Shown here one piece after another: positions 12,680-20,670 of a stretch of DNA of 45,028 nucleotides; position 1 is the stretch's first letter; every line of letters begins with the position of its first letter. This stretch comes from Oscillospiraceae bacterium (GTDB lineage Bacteria > Bacillota > Clostridia > Oscillospirales > Oscillospiraceae), in NCBI GenBank assembly GCA_902775355.1, contig CACYLY010000010.1, positions 1 through 45,028 on the forward strand, given 5' to 3'. Below the pieces are notes generated by a model. That model had not been told where the DNA came from. It made no database searches and worked only from the letters and a program-made list of their open reading frames with translations. The translations under genes and the position numbers were made by a program.

Positions 12680-13960
12680 ATGTTAGACGGTCTTTCTCTC
12701 TTTCTCCTGCTCCTGATCGCCGCCCTGGCTCTGGGCCTGCTCCTGCGGGAGGGCTGCTTCAAAAAGCCCTGGCTGGCCGCGCTCTGCGCCGTTCTGGTGT
12801 CTCTCGCCCTTGCGCTGCGCGCCTCCGTTTTTGACGTCGAGACCGGGGACTACACGATGTTTCTGTCTGCCTGGGTCTCCTTCTATCGGGAAAACGGCGG
12901 CTTCCTCGCTTTCGCAAGCAACCCGCCCTACTGCAACTATCATGTCCCCTACCTGTATTTTTTGGCGCTGTTCTCCTATCTGCCGGTGAAGGACCTGTAT
13001 CTCATCAAGCTGCTCAGCGTCTTTTTCGACGTGATTCTGGCCTGGGTCTCCATGAAGCTGGTGAGCCTTGCCACAAAAAACACGGCGCTGCGCCTGGGCT
13101 GCTTTTTTGCGGTCCTCTTCTGGCCCACCGTCTTTCTCAACGGGGCGCTCTGGGGGCAGTGTGACAGCATTTATGTGGCCCTGGCCCTGCTGGGGCTCTG
13201 GCTGGCGCTGAAAGATCGGCCCATCCTCTCCATGGCCATGTTTGCCTTCTCCTTCGGCTTCAAGCTCCAGGCGATCTTTGTCCTGCCGGTGATTGCGGTG
13301 CTCTGGTTTTATGGAAAGTACAACTGGAAGCACTTGTTTGTCTTCCCCCTCGCTTACCTGTTGCTGTTGCTGCCCGCAATTCTTCTGGGCAGGCCTCCGA
13401 TCAACACGATATTCTATTACTTCTGGACCACCGAATCGGCCGGGGCCAGCCTCAACTACAACTCCGCCTCCGTTTTTGCGATCTTCTGGGATCTTCCGGA
13501 AGAACAGCAGCAGAGCGCGGCGACCGTCGGCATTGTCGCGGCCTTTCTGTTCCTCCTGAATCTGCTGGGCATCTCCTTTGTCAAACGCAGAGAGCTGACG
13601 GATCGGAGCGTGATCTGTCTGGCGCTCCTCATGGCCATCGGCATTCCCTTCCTGCTGCCCCACATGCACGACCGATACTTTTTCCCGGCGGACCTCCTGT
13701 CTCTGGTGCTGGCCTTCTCCATGTGGCCCTTCTGCCTGACCGCGCCGCTGACGGCCTTTGCCTCTTTCCTGGGGTACTACGCCTATTTGAGCTTCTTCCT
13801 GTCCATACGGGGCGGGCATTTCCTCCTGCCGATGAAGTACGGCGCCTATGCGCTGATCGCCGCCCTGGCCCTCACCGGCCTGGCTCTGGCCGTCAGCTTC
13901 CGGCGAAAGGACCGTCCCTCCGGCGGAAAACACGCCAAACCAAAATCCGCAAAAACCTGA
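12680..13960 (+). CDS. GT-C fold glycosyltransferase-like membrane protein
   Basis: A polytopic membrane protein of 426 residues with about ten hydrophobic segments. It resembles the Gpi18-like/GT87-type GT-C transferases that move sugars from polyprenyl carriers on the outer face of the membrane. Supporting signs: an acidic first extracytoplasmic loop (VETGDYTMFLSAWVSFYREN, residues about 53-72), the family-typical ALWGQCDSIYV, and PHMHDRYFFPADLL near the C-terminus. The tail (RRKDRPSGGKHAKPKSAKT) is basic and cytoplasmic. The ribosome binding site GAGGT lies close to the ATG. It stands alone between a leader terminator and a bidirectional terminator. The substrate cannot be read from the sequence. 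Confidence 0.75.
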   Translation: MLDGLSLFLLLLIAALALGLLLREGCFKKPWLAALCAVLVSLALALRASVFDVETGDYTMFLSAWVSFYRENGGFLAFASNPPYCNYHVPYLYFLALFSYLPVKDLYLIKLLSVFFDVILAWVSMKLVSLATKNTALRLGCFFAVLFWPTVFLNGALWGQCDSIYVALALLGLWLALKDRPILSMAMFAFSFGFKLQAIFVLPVIAVLWFYGKYNWKHLFVFPLAYLLLLLPAILLGRPPINTIFYYFWTTESAGASLNYNSASVFAIFWDLPEEQQQSAATVGIVAAFLFLLNLLGISFVKRRELTDRSVICLALLMAIGIPFLLPHMHDRYFFPADLLSLVLAFSMWPFCLTAPLTAFASFLGYYAYLSFFLSIRGGHFLLPMKYGAYALIAALALTGLALAVSFRRKDRPSGGKHAKPKSAKT

Positions 13961-13967
13961 CCAATTG

Positions 13968-14048
13968 TTGTATCCCCTTCGGGGATGATAAAAAGATAAC
14001 AGATAACAGTGAACAGTGAACAGATATTGTATCCCCTTCGGGGATGAT
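13968..14048. repeat. Pair of 22-bp direct repeats with AACAGTG linker
   Basis: Identical 22-base copies at 13968-13989 and 14027-14048, each a hairpin ATCCCC-TTC-GGGGAT flanked by TTGT and GAT. Between them lie AACAGTGAACAG units, including the exact 17-mer found between rpsL and rpsG. Confidence 0.8.
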
Positions 14049-14092
14049 TCAATTTTAAACAATTATTCATTATTTACTATTATCTCATAAAG

Positions 14093-14123
14093 AAAAAGGA
14101 GCTTCCCCCGGAAGCTCCTTTTT
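14093..14123. terminator. Bidirectional terminator between the GT-C gene and htrA
   Basis: AAAAAGGAGCTTCC (14093-14106), loop CCC, GGAAGCTCCTTTTT (14110-14123). It has a U-run in both directions and serves the convergent genes on either side. Confidence 0.9.
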
Positions 14124-14135
14124 CTTATTATTCTG

Positions 14136-15551
14136 TTATCCTCCGTAGAGGTCGTTGGTGTCCATCAGCTCCACGTCCATTTCCAGGAGCTCGCCTTCCC
14201 GCCAGATGGTGCAGTGCAGACAGTCGCCCACGCCGAACTGGTTCTTGATCTCGGTGACTTCCCCGGTGGTCTTCACCGGGATGTGGTTGACCTCGGTCAG
14301 GATGTCGCCGGGCCGCATGCCCTTGGCCCAGGCGTCGGACTGGGGCAGCACGTCGGTGACATAGAGCCCCACGGGCAGGCCGTAATGCTCCTTCACATCG
14401 TCGGGAATGGCGCCAACAGTGATGCCGATGGAGGGCCGGCCGCGGACCTCGCCGTAGGTCACCATGCTGTTGACCACGTCCCGCACCGTGGCGGAGGGAA
14501 TGGCGAAGCCGATGCCCTCGATGCTGGAGTAGGAGGACATCATCTTCATGTTGGTGATGCCCACCACCTGGCCCTGCATGTTGAACAGCGCGCCGCCGGA
14601 GTTGCCCTCATTGAGCGCGGTGTTGGTCTGCAGCAGGGTCATGGTGCGGCCCTTGTAGCTGATGTCCCGGGAAATGGCGGAGATGATGCCGTCTGTCAGG
14701 GTGCTGCGGAAGGTGTCCCCCAGGGGATTGCCGATGGCGGCCACCCGGTCGCCCACCTTCAGCGTGGCGCTCTCGCCGAACTCCGCGGGGATCAGGTCCT
14801 TGGCCTCGACCTTCAGCACCGCCAGGTCGCTGATGGTATCCGCGCCGATGAGCTCCGCTTCCAGCTCCCGATCGTCCCAGAGGGTGACCACAGCCCGGTC
14901 GCAGGCGTCGATCACGTGGGTATTGGTCAGGATCAGCCCGTCGGAGGAGAGGACGACGCCGGTGCCCCAGTTGTAGCCGCTCACCCCGCTGGTATATCCG
15001 GAGATGGCCACAATAGAGGGAGAGCACTTCTCATAGAGCTGCTGCAGCGTCAGTTCCTTGCCGGCGGCGGACTTCAGCTGGAGATGAAAGCCGCCGGGCA
15101 GCTCGCCCTGCTGGATGTTCACCTCGGCGTTGGAGGTATCCGTCTCCTGATAGAAGCCGCTGAAGAAATCGTCCCAGTCCTCGGGATAATCTTCCTTCTC
15201 CTGGTCTTCCTCCTCTTTTCGGCCCTCGTCCGCGTCTTTGCCGAAGCCGAAATCCTTGCCCGGGTCTTTCTCCGGGTCCGGGACACGCGGCGTGGCGCTG
15301 GGCGGCGCCGTCTGGATCAGGGAGGGGAGCTGGATGCTCTCCGCCTGCTTTGCCAGGGCCGGCAGCACCAGCACGGCAATCAGGGCCGCGATCAGGGCCA
15401 GGGAGGTCAGGGCGATCATGGCCCCGCTGACGCCTTTTTTCTTCTTGGAGGGCTCCGGCTGCGCAGGCTGCGGGAAGGGCTGAACGGTTTCCTTCTCCTC
15501 CCGTTTCAGCGGCGCGTACCAGCTCTCCGTCTCATACCAGTTGTTGCTCAT
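14136..15551 (-). CDS. htrA: HtrA/DegP-type membrane-anchored serine protease
   Basis: A surface quality-control protease. The 471 residues comprise a cytoplasmic N-terminus, one membrane segment (about 43-66), a proline/acid-rich linker (75-145), a trypsin-like domain (about 165-345) and a C-terminal PDZ domain (about 370-460). The catalytic triad is H212 (NTHVIDA), D242 (ISDLAVLKV) and S318 (NEGNSGGALFN). It is the last gene of the regulator-kinase-protease operon, 39 bases after the kinase, and ends at a bidirectional terminator. HtrA genes sit next to two-component systems in other Firmicutes too (CssRS, WalRK). Control by the adjacent pair is inference. Confidence 0.93.
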   Translation of the reverse strand: MSNNWYETESWYAPLKREEKETVQPFPQPAQPEPSKKKKGVSGAMIALTSLALIAALIAVLVLPALAKQAESIQLPSLIQTAPPSATPRVPDPEKDPGKDFGFGKDADEGRKEEEDQEKEDYPEDWDDFFSGFYQETDTSNAEVNIQQGELPGGFHLQLKSAAGKELTLQQLYEKCSPSIVAISGYTSGVSGYNWGTGVVLSSDGLILTNTHVIDACDRAVVTLWDDRELEAELIGADTISDLAVLKVEAKDLIPAEFGESATLKVGDRVAAIGNPLGDTFRSTLTDGIISAISRDISYKGRTMTLLQTNTALNEGNSGGALFNMQGQVVGITNMKMMSSYSSIEGIGFAIPSATVRDVVNSMVTYGEVRGRPSIGITVGAIPDDVKEHYGLPVGLYVTDVLPQSDAWAKGMRPGDILTEVNHIPVKTTGEVTEIKNQFGVGDCLHCTIWREGELLEMDVELMDTNDLYGG

Positions 15552-15590
15552 AGCTATCCCCTGTTTCTTTCCTCGGTTCTGTTTACCGGA

Positions 15591-17012
15591 CTAATTTGCC
15601 AGCGGCAGGGTGAACACGAATTCCGTCTCGCCGTCCTGGCTTTTCACGGCGATGTCCTCGTCGTGGCTGTTAAGAATGGTTTTCACCAGATACAGGCCCA
15701 GGCCCACCCCGTCCTTATCCAGGCTGCGGGAGCGGTCGGACTTGTGAAAGCGGTCAAAAATGAAGGGCAGGTCTTCCGGCGGGATGGTCTCACCGCTGTC
15801 CTTCACGGAGACGTAGACCTTGCCGTCGTCCTTATAGAGCTTGATGACCAGGCAGCTGTCGGGCCTGGCGAATTTCACGGCGTTGTCCAGCAGGTTGTAG
15901 ATCACCTGGGTGATGGCGTCCTTGTCCGCCCGGACCATCAGGTGGTCGTCCGGCAGTTGGGGGTCCACGTCCAGGTTCTTTTTGGTGGCCCGGCTCTCGA
16001 AGCTCAGCAGGATCTGGAGCATCAGCTCCGTCAGATCGAAATTCGTGCGGGCGCTTGGATCGGCGGCCTTGGCCCGGGCCTGGGACACGCTGAGCATCTC
16101 CCGGACCAGGCGGGAAAGCCTCCTGGTCTCGTCCCGGATGGAACGGAGATACTTCTCCTCCTGCTCCGGGGGGATGGTGCCGTCCAGGATCCCGTCGGCA
16201 AAGCCGGCAATGGTGGTCATGGGCGTGCGCAGCTCGTGGGAGATGTTGGCGATAAATTCGCTGCGGCGCTTTTCCGCCTGCTCCAGGGAGTCCGCCATCT
16301 TGTTGAAGGATTCGATCAGCGCGCCCATCTCGTCGGTGGGATCCTCGGTCTGCTTCACGCGGACGGAGAAATCCCCCCGGGCAAACTTCCGGGAGGCCGC
16401 CGCCATCTCATCCAGTGGGCGGGCCATGTGCCGGGTGTAGGCCATGGTCACTGCCAGGGCGATGCCGAAGACCACCACGGCGATGCCGGCCGCCGCAGTC
16501 AGAAAGGTGGACCAGGCACCCAGCATGTTGCCGGCAAGATTGCTGACGAAAACATAGCCCAGAAGTTCCCCGTTGACGTCCGTGACGGCCCGGGCGGCCA
16601 CATAGCGGCGCCCCTTGAACACGCCTCCCAGATCGCCGCGCCGGGGCAGGGTCCCCTCTTCGGTCTGTCTCAGGATCTCCTCCGGGATCTGCATGCCGAT
16701 ATGCTCGCAGATCGCCTCCCGGTCGGAGCAGCACTGGACCTTGCCCTGGGGGTCCGCCACAAAGATCTGGTTTCCGCCGGCGTTGGCCACCGAGCAGACG
16801 TTCATGCGCAGCATCCAGCTGTCCAGCCCGTCGGACCGGGTGATGGCCGCGGCGCTGTGGGCCACCTCGGCGGCGCTGCGCTCCATGTTCTTGCTGAATT
16901 CCCCGATCACGTACTGCCGGCCGATGCCCACGAAGGACAGAGCGATCACCAGAAAGCAGATGGAGACCAGGGCCGCGATGGCGATGAAATTCCGCAGATA
17001 GATGCTTTTCAT
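15591..17012 (-). CDS. Membrane sensor histidine kinase with HAMP domain
   Basis: A 473-residue sensor. It has a membrane segment (about 8-30), an extracytoplasmic sensing region (about 31-165) with four cysteines, and a second membrane segment (about 167-190). A HAMP linker (about 191-245), the dimerization/phosphoacceptor helix FIANISHELRTP with H259, and a catalytic ATPase domain follow. The ATPase domain carries an N box (NLLDNAVKFA), a G1-like box in which the usual DxGxGI is reduced to VKDSGETIP, an F box (FIFDRFHKSD) and a G2 box (GVGLGLYLV). There is no PAS domain. The start codon overlaps the regulator stop by four bases. The sensed signal is unknown; the downstream HtrA suggests envelope stress. 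Confidence 0.93.
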   Translation of the reverse strand: MKSIYLRNFIAIAALVSICFLVIALSFVGIGRQYVIGEFSKNMERSAAEVAHSAAAITRSDGLDSWMLRMNVCSVANAGGNQIFVADPQGKVQCCSDREAICEHIGMQIPEEILRQTEEGTLPRRGDLGGVFKGRRYVAARAVTDVNGELLGYVFVSNLAGNMLGAWSTFLTAAAGIAVVVFGIALAVTMAYTRHMARPLDEMAAASRKFARGDFSVRVKQTEDPTDEMGALIESFNKMADSLEQAEKRRSEFIANISHELRTPMTTIAGFADGILDGTIPPEQEEKYLRSIRDETRRLSRLVREMLSVSQARAKAADPSARTNFDLTELMLQILLSFESRATKKNLDVDPQLPDDHLMVRADKDAITQVIYNLLDNAVKFARPDSCLVIKLYKDDGKVYVSVKDSGETIPPEDLPFIFDRFHKSDRSRSLDKDGVGLGLYLVKTILNSHDEDIAVKSQDGETEFVFTLPLAN

Positions 17013-17704
17013 CCCTGATCTTCCGTCAGCAGTTCAAACTTGTAGCCCACGCCCCACACGGTCTTCAGGCTCCATTTGTCCGACACGCCCTCCAGCTTCT
17101 CCCGCAGGCGCTTGATATGCACGTCCACGGTGCGGGAGTCGCCGAAATAGTCAAAACCCCAGACCTCGTCCAGCAGCTGATTGCGGGTAAAGACCCGGTT
17201 GGGAGAGGAGGCCAGGTGGAACAGCAGCTCCATCTCCTTGGGGGGCGTGTCCACCTTCTTCCCGTCCACGATCAGCTCGTAAGAGTCCAGATTGATGATA
17301 AGCTTGTCGAAGCTGAGCTTTTTCTCCATGGGACCTTCGCTGTCGGACCGGCGCATCACCGCGTGGATCCGCGCCAGCAGCTCCTTGATCTCGAAGGGCT
17401 TGGTCACATAGTCGTCCGCGCCCATCTCCAGGCCGATGACTTTGTCGGAAGTCTCGCCCTTGGCCGTCAGCATGATGATGGGGACGGAGGATTTCTTCCG
17501 CAGCTCCCGGCAGATCTGCCAGCCGTCTTTTCCGGGCAGCATGATGTCCAGCAGCACCAGGTCCGGCGTGAACAGGTCAAAGCTCTTGTCCGCCTTGGCT
17601 CCGTCGGAGACCAGCATGACCTCAAAGCCGTCCCGTCCCAGATACAGGCGCAGCAGCTCCGCGATATTGGCGTCGTCCTCCACGACCAGCGCTCTCTTGC
17701 TCAT
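17009..17704 (-). CDS. OmpR/PhoB-family response regulator
   Basis: 231 residues: a receiver domain (1-120) with acidic pocket E9/D10/D11, phosphoacceptor D53 in LVLLDIMLPG, T81 and K103 equivalents in MLTAKG and YVTKPF, then a winged-helix DNA-binding domain (about 130-228) with RTVDVHIKRLREKL. It is cotranscribed with the kinase through an ATGA overlap. The upstream region holds a TATAAT box and two TTNACN-like hexamers 11 bases apart, which would suit a tandem-binding OmpR-type regulator. It could equally be called PhoP- or WalR-like; the sequence alone does not decide. Confidence 0.93.
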   Translation of the reverse strand: MSKRALVVEDDANIAELLRLYLGRDGFEVMLVSDGAKADKSFDLFTPDLVLLDIMLPGKDGWQICRELRKKSSVPIIMLTAKGETSDKVIGLEMGADDYVTKPFEIKELLARIHAVMRRSDSEGPMEKKLSFDKLIINLDSYELIVDGKKVDTPPKEMELLFHLASSPNRVFTRNQLLDEVWGFDYFGDSRTVDVHIKRLREKLEGVSDKWSLKTVWGVGYKFELLTEDQG

Positions 17705-17745
17705 AGCGTTCCCTCCATGTATCTTATCTGATTTATTATATACTG

Positions 17746-17787
17746 ATTATAGCGCGCCGCAAGGAACAAAAGTTAAAAAAGTGTAAA
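17746..17787 (-). promoter_or_regulatory. Possible promoter and operator of the two-component operon
   Basis: On the minus strand, TATAAT (complement of 17746-17751) has no good -35. TTTACA (17782-17787) and TTAACT (17771-17776) lie 11 bases apart upstream, the spacing of Pho-box-like direct repeats. Autoregulation is inference. Confidence 0.3.
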
Positions 17788-17834
17788 AACGCTCCGTCCC
17801 CAGCCTGCGGCAAGGGCGTTTTCCGGCCTGACCG

Positions 17835-19382
17835 TCAGTCCTCCGGGTAGTCGCCGAAGAACCAGTCCTCCCGCCGGTAGCGCAGGACCTTGGACATTTC
17901 CAGATACCATTGGGCCTCGTGCTCACCGTCGTCAAAGCTCCAGCCAACCTTGTTGGAGATGGTCTGACGGAAGGTGATCCAGCAGTCCGGCAGGCGGCGC
18001 TCCAGCTCCTCCTGCTGCTCCTGGGGGATGTGCCGGTTCCCGATGCAGTGGAAGCGCTCCAGCTTCGTCAGGCCGTAGATCGGCGTCAGGTCCTCCACCC
18101 CGGTGTCGCTGACGTTCAGCAGGCGAAGCTCCCCGCAGGCGGCCAGGGGGCTCAGATCGCTGAGCTGGCGGCACTGGAAGAGCTCCAGCATCTCCAGCTC
18201 GCCGCAGTTTGCCAGCGGGCTCAGGTCGCTGACCGGGGAAAAGGACAATATGACATATTTCAAATGAGGCATATCGGCCATAAAACGGATGTCCGTGAGC
18301 CGGGTGTGGCCCAGGTCCAGATACTCCACCCGGTCGCACCAGCGAAGCACCTGGGCGTTCTCGTCCGTCAGCAGGAAGGTCAGGTGGATGATCTTCACGT
18401 CGGTAAGGCAGCTCAGATAGCCGAAATGCACCCGCCATACCAGGCCGGCTTCCGGAAATTCCGCCCGCAGGGCCGCCAGGACCTCATCGTCGATGCCGCA
18501 GTCGTCCAGCAGGAAGCTGCGGCAGCGGCTGAGACAGGCCAGGGCCTGCCGCAGTTCTTCCGCGCCCTCGTTGCCGATGGGGACGCGCACGAAGGCGATC
18601 GCATCATCCTCGGTGGAGAGCTCCTGCCCGAAGAGGGAGAAGCGATACTTGAACAGTACGCCCGGCAGGGCTTTCTGCAGCGCAGAAAGCTCCTGAAGGG
18701 AAAGGCGGTTCTCCCCCGCCTCGTCCGTCAGCCGGACCTCCTTGAGGACGGGCAGCAGACGCAGGGCCCGGATCGCCCGGTCCAGCTGCTCCGGCTCCAG
18801 GCTCGAGAGGTCCAGGCTCCGGGTATCAGAAGCCGCCGGCTGCCCGGGCAGGCGCACCGAATAATCGACACGCAGGGCGGGGTAAGCTTCCCGCAGGGCG
18901 GCCAGCTCCTCCGGGCTGCAGTCGAGCCCCTCTAGCTCCAGAGACCGCAGATGGGGCAGATAGCGCAGCCGCTCGAGCAGGACCGCGTGGCGATAGCTTC
19001 CCTCGGGCAGAAGCAGGCTTTCGCTGTCCGACGAGACCGCGATCCCGCCCAGATCCACGGTGTAGCGCAGTTTGACCTGCGGGTGCCGCTGGGCGTAGCG
19101 CCGAATGGCCTCGTAATCCTCCCAGCCGCTGAGATCCGCCTGTCGAAGCCAGGGATAGCGTTCCAGCTCGGCCAGGCTCTCCGGTACACCGCGATACGCC
19201 GTCACGATCCTTCGCTCCCGGCGCGTCGCCCTCTCCGGCTCCCCCGCCAGGTTCCGGGGCGCGGACAGGAGCTCCGTGACGCCGCCCCGCTCTTCCCCGC
19301 CGGCAAGAAACAGCCACAGGGCAAGCCCCAGCAGCAGGCAGAGGGCCGGCAGGAGCCAGATCCGCTTTTTTCTCTTTGCCAT
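17835..19382 (-). CDS. Membrane-anchored leucine-rich-repeat protein
   Basis: 515 residues from the ATG at 19382 (MAKRKKRIWLLPALC), which has AGGGAGG upstream; an earlier in-frame start lacks one. One membrane segment (about 8-27) with positive N-terminal residues predicts an extracytoplasmic body. Residues 350-450 hold classic 22-residue leucine-rich repeats (YLDLGHTRLTDI, LSPLANCGELEMLEL, LSPLAACGELRLLNV, LTPIYGLTKLERF). Residues about 100-335 hold about four looser modules of 65-75 residues, each pairing a beta strand (LRYTVDLGG, VDYSVRLPG, FKYRFSLFG, VWRVHFGYL) with an acidic/leucine strand and a helix. It lies upstream of the two-component operon with its own promoter. Ligand and function are unknown; binding of protein or glycan is typical of the fold. 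Confidence 0.75.
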   Translation of the reverse strand: MAKRKKRIWLLPALCLLLGLALWLFLAGGEERGGVTELLSAPRNLAGEPERATRRERRIVTAYRGVPESLAELERYPWLRQADLSGWEDYEAIRRYAQRHPQVKLRYTVDLGGIAVSSDSESLLLPEGSYRHAVLLERLRYLPHLRSLELEGLDCSPEELAALREAYPALRVDYSVRLPGQPAASDTRSLDLSSLEPEQLDRAIRALRLLPVLKEVRLTDEAGENRLSLQELSALQKALPGVLFKYRFSLFGQELSTEDDAIAFVRVPIGNEGAEELRQALACLSRCRSFLLDDCGIDDEVLAALRAEFPEAGLVWRVHFGYLSCLTDVKIIHLTFLLTDENAQVLRWCDRVEYLDLGHTRLTDIRFMADMPHLKYVILSFSPVSDLSPLANCGELEMLELFQCRQLSDLSPLAACGELRLLNVSDTGVEDLTPIYGLTKLERFHCIGNRHIPQEQQEELERRLPDCWITFRQTISNKVGWSFDDGEHEAQWYLEMSKVLRYRREDWFFGDYPED

Positions 19383-19416
19383 CGCGCCGCCGCACCTCCC
19401 TGTTTCTTCTGCCCGG

Positions 19417-19445
19417 ATTATATCCCTTTCTTCCCTTTCTGGCAA
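19417..19445 (-). promoter_or_regulatory. Promoter of the leucine-rich-repeat gene
   Basis: On the minus strand: TTGCCA (19440-19445), 17-base spacer, TATAAT (19417-19422). It is divergent from the truA promoter, whose -35 begins 15 bases away. Confidence 0.75.
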
Positions 19446-19459
19446 GCGGAGAAAAGCTC

Positions 19460-19488
19460 TTGCGGGGGTCCGCGGGGCTTGCTATAAT
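19460..19488 (+). promoter_or_regulatory. Promoter of truA
   Basis: TTGCGG (19460-19465), 17-base spacer, TATAAT (19483-19488). The start would be near 19495, 25 bases before the truA ATG. Confidence 0.75.
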
Positions 19489-19519
19489 GTTTGCAGACCC
19501 GGACGAGGAGGAAAACACC

Positions 19520-20257
19520 ATGCCAAACTACAAGCTGACGCTCTCCTATGAGGGGACGCGCTACAAGGGCTGGCAGCGCCAGGGCAACACCGCAGGCACA
19601 ATTCAAGAGAAGCTGGAGAACCTGCTGGGCCGGATCCTGGGGCAGCCGGTGGAACTGGCCGCCAGCGGCAGGACCGACGCGGGAGTCCACGCCCGGATGC
19701 AGATCTGCTCCTTCCGGGCGGAAACGGAGCTCTCCCCCGCCGCGCTGCTGCGGGAGCTGCGCCGCTATCTGCCGGAGGATATCGGCGCCGAGGCTCTGGA
19801 GGAGGCGCCGCCCCGCTTTCACGCAAGGCTCAACTGCCGGGAGAAAACCTACGTCTATCGGATCTGGAACAGCAGCGCGCCCAATGTCTTTACCCGGCGC
19901 TGGCAGTACCGGGTGGAGGAGCCTCTGGACCTGGCCGTCATGGAAAAGGCCGCGGCACTTTTGTGCGGCGAGCACGATTTTGCCGCCTTCTGCTCCCTGA
20001 AAAACAGCAGAAAGTCCACGGTGCGTCAGCTGCGCGCCGTCCGATTCCGGCGAGAGGGCGAGGAGCTGCAAATCTGCTTCACCGGGGACGGCTTTCTTTA
20101 TAACATGGTGCGCATCCTCACCGGGACCCTGCTGGAGGTGGGCCTGGGCCTTCGCACGCCGGAGGACATGCCCCGGATCCTGGAGAGCCGTGACCGGGCC
20201 CTGGCCGGGTCCACCGCCCCCGCCGCGGGTCTCACCCTCTGGGAGGTCCTGTACTGA
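19520..20257 (+). CDS. truA: tRNA pseudouridine(38-40) synthase
   Basis: Converts uridines 38-40 of the tRNA anticodon arm to pseudouridine. 245 residues from the ATG at 19520, with GAGGAGG upstream; an in-frame start 48 codons earlier has no such site and predates the promoter. The catalytic aspartate is D53 in the signature GRTDAGVHA (50-58). Further family blocks are YEGTRYKGWQRQ (10-21), RWQYRVEEPL and FLYNMVRILTGTLLEVG. Length matches the TruA family. No terminator is apparent before the next promoter at 20306. Confidence 0.96.
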   Translation: MPNYKLTLSYEGTRYKGWQRQGNTAGTIQEKLENLLGRILGQPVELAASGRTDAGVHARMQICSFRAETELSPAALLRELRRYLPEDIGAEALEEAPPRFHARLNCREKTYVYRIWNSSAPNVFTRRWQYRVEEPLDLAVMEKAAALLCGEHDFAAFCSLKNSRKSTVRQLRAVRFRREGEELQICFTGDGFLYNMVRILTGTLLEVGLGLRTPEDMPRILESRDRALAGSTAPAAGLTLWEVLY

Positions 20258-20305
20258 GCGTCTCCGGATCCTGCAGAATCTTTCCTTGTCGAGCCCGCTA
20301 TTCCC

Positions 20306-20334
20306 TTGACATTGCAGGGGAAACTTGTTACAAT
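20306..20334 (+). promoter_or_regulatory. Consensus sigma-A promoter of the structured RNA
   Basis: TTGACA (20306-20311), 17-base spacer, TACAAT (20329-20334). The start is predicted near 20341. The perfect -35 and ideal spacing suggest high expression. Confidence 0.88.
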
Positions 20335-20340
20335 AAGTCG

Positions 20341-20670
20341 TCTCAATTGGATAGGGTCTATCCGAAGCAAGATAGCGACCGCCCCTTCTCGGGGCCAAGG
20401 CCACACGGACAGCCGGGTCGAATGCCGAATTCCGCAGGTGCGGCGGCAACTTCTGTTGCCTTATTGATTGCGTTAGGAGCGCAAGTTTTATAAGTTGGTT
20501 ACTATAAACCGATGCTTCAGAAGAGCATACAACTTGTGAAATGGTCAATAAGAGTAGTAAAAGTGTTTTGCTATATAGACTCTCAAACCCATTGAGATCC
20601 CGGCGCCGCGAAGAGACAGGCGCCCATGGGGTCACATCATAAGGACGTATGCCTTTGGCATACGTTTTTT
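20341..20670 (+). ncRNA. Structured non-coding RNA or leader upstream of potABCD
   Basis: About 330 bases between a consensus promoter and an intrinsic terminator, without a credible open frame. Visible pairings: GGATAG/CTATCC (20349-20363); GCCCC-TTCTC-GGGGC; CCGCA-GG-TGCGG; GGCAAC-TTCT-GTTGCC. A long-range eight-pair stem CTTATTGA (20460-20467) / TCAATAAG (20545-20552) encloses TTGCG/CGCAA (20468-20484). It also encloses a three-way junction: AAGTTG (20492-20497) / CAACTT (20530-20535) with two inner hairpins. Downstream lie TAGTAAAA/TTTTGCTA, TCTCAA/TTGAGA, and GGCGCC/GGCGCC inside ATCCC/GGGGT. It lacks signatures I know for RNase P RNA, tmRNA, SRP RNA or common riboswitches. It may be a stand-alone RNA (the raiA-motif class is one candidate to test) or a long riboswitch or attenuator for the polyamine transporter. 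Confidence 0.75.
20645..20670 (+). terminator. Intrinsic terminator before potA
   Basis: ACGTATGCC (20645-20653), loop TTT, GGCATACGT (20657-20665), then a U-run to 20670. It ends six bases before the potA ribosome binding site, so any transcription of pot from 20306 must read through it. Confidence 0.9.

Noticed and set aside
13968-14048. CRISPR-like direct repeats
   Set aside because: Only two copies, each a self-complementary hairpin, with a low-complexity spacer and no cas genes.
14214-17018. Long plus-strand frame opposite htrA and the sensor kinase
   Set aside because: Rich in His, Gly, Asp and Val repeats typical of antisense frames, with no initiation signals; the minus-strand genes have complete domain structure.
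17784-17831. Terminator of the leucine-rich-repeat gene (AAAACGC / GCGTTTT)
   Set aside because: The stem is short with a 20-base loop and overlaps the putative operator; too weak to annotate.
20341-20670. Identification of the pre-potA RNA as RNase P RNA, tmRNA, SRP RNA, T-box or a common riboswitch
   Set aside because: None of the conserved words I know for these classes (for example GAGGAAAGTCC, GGTGGTACCGCG, TGGATTCGACGG) is present.
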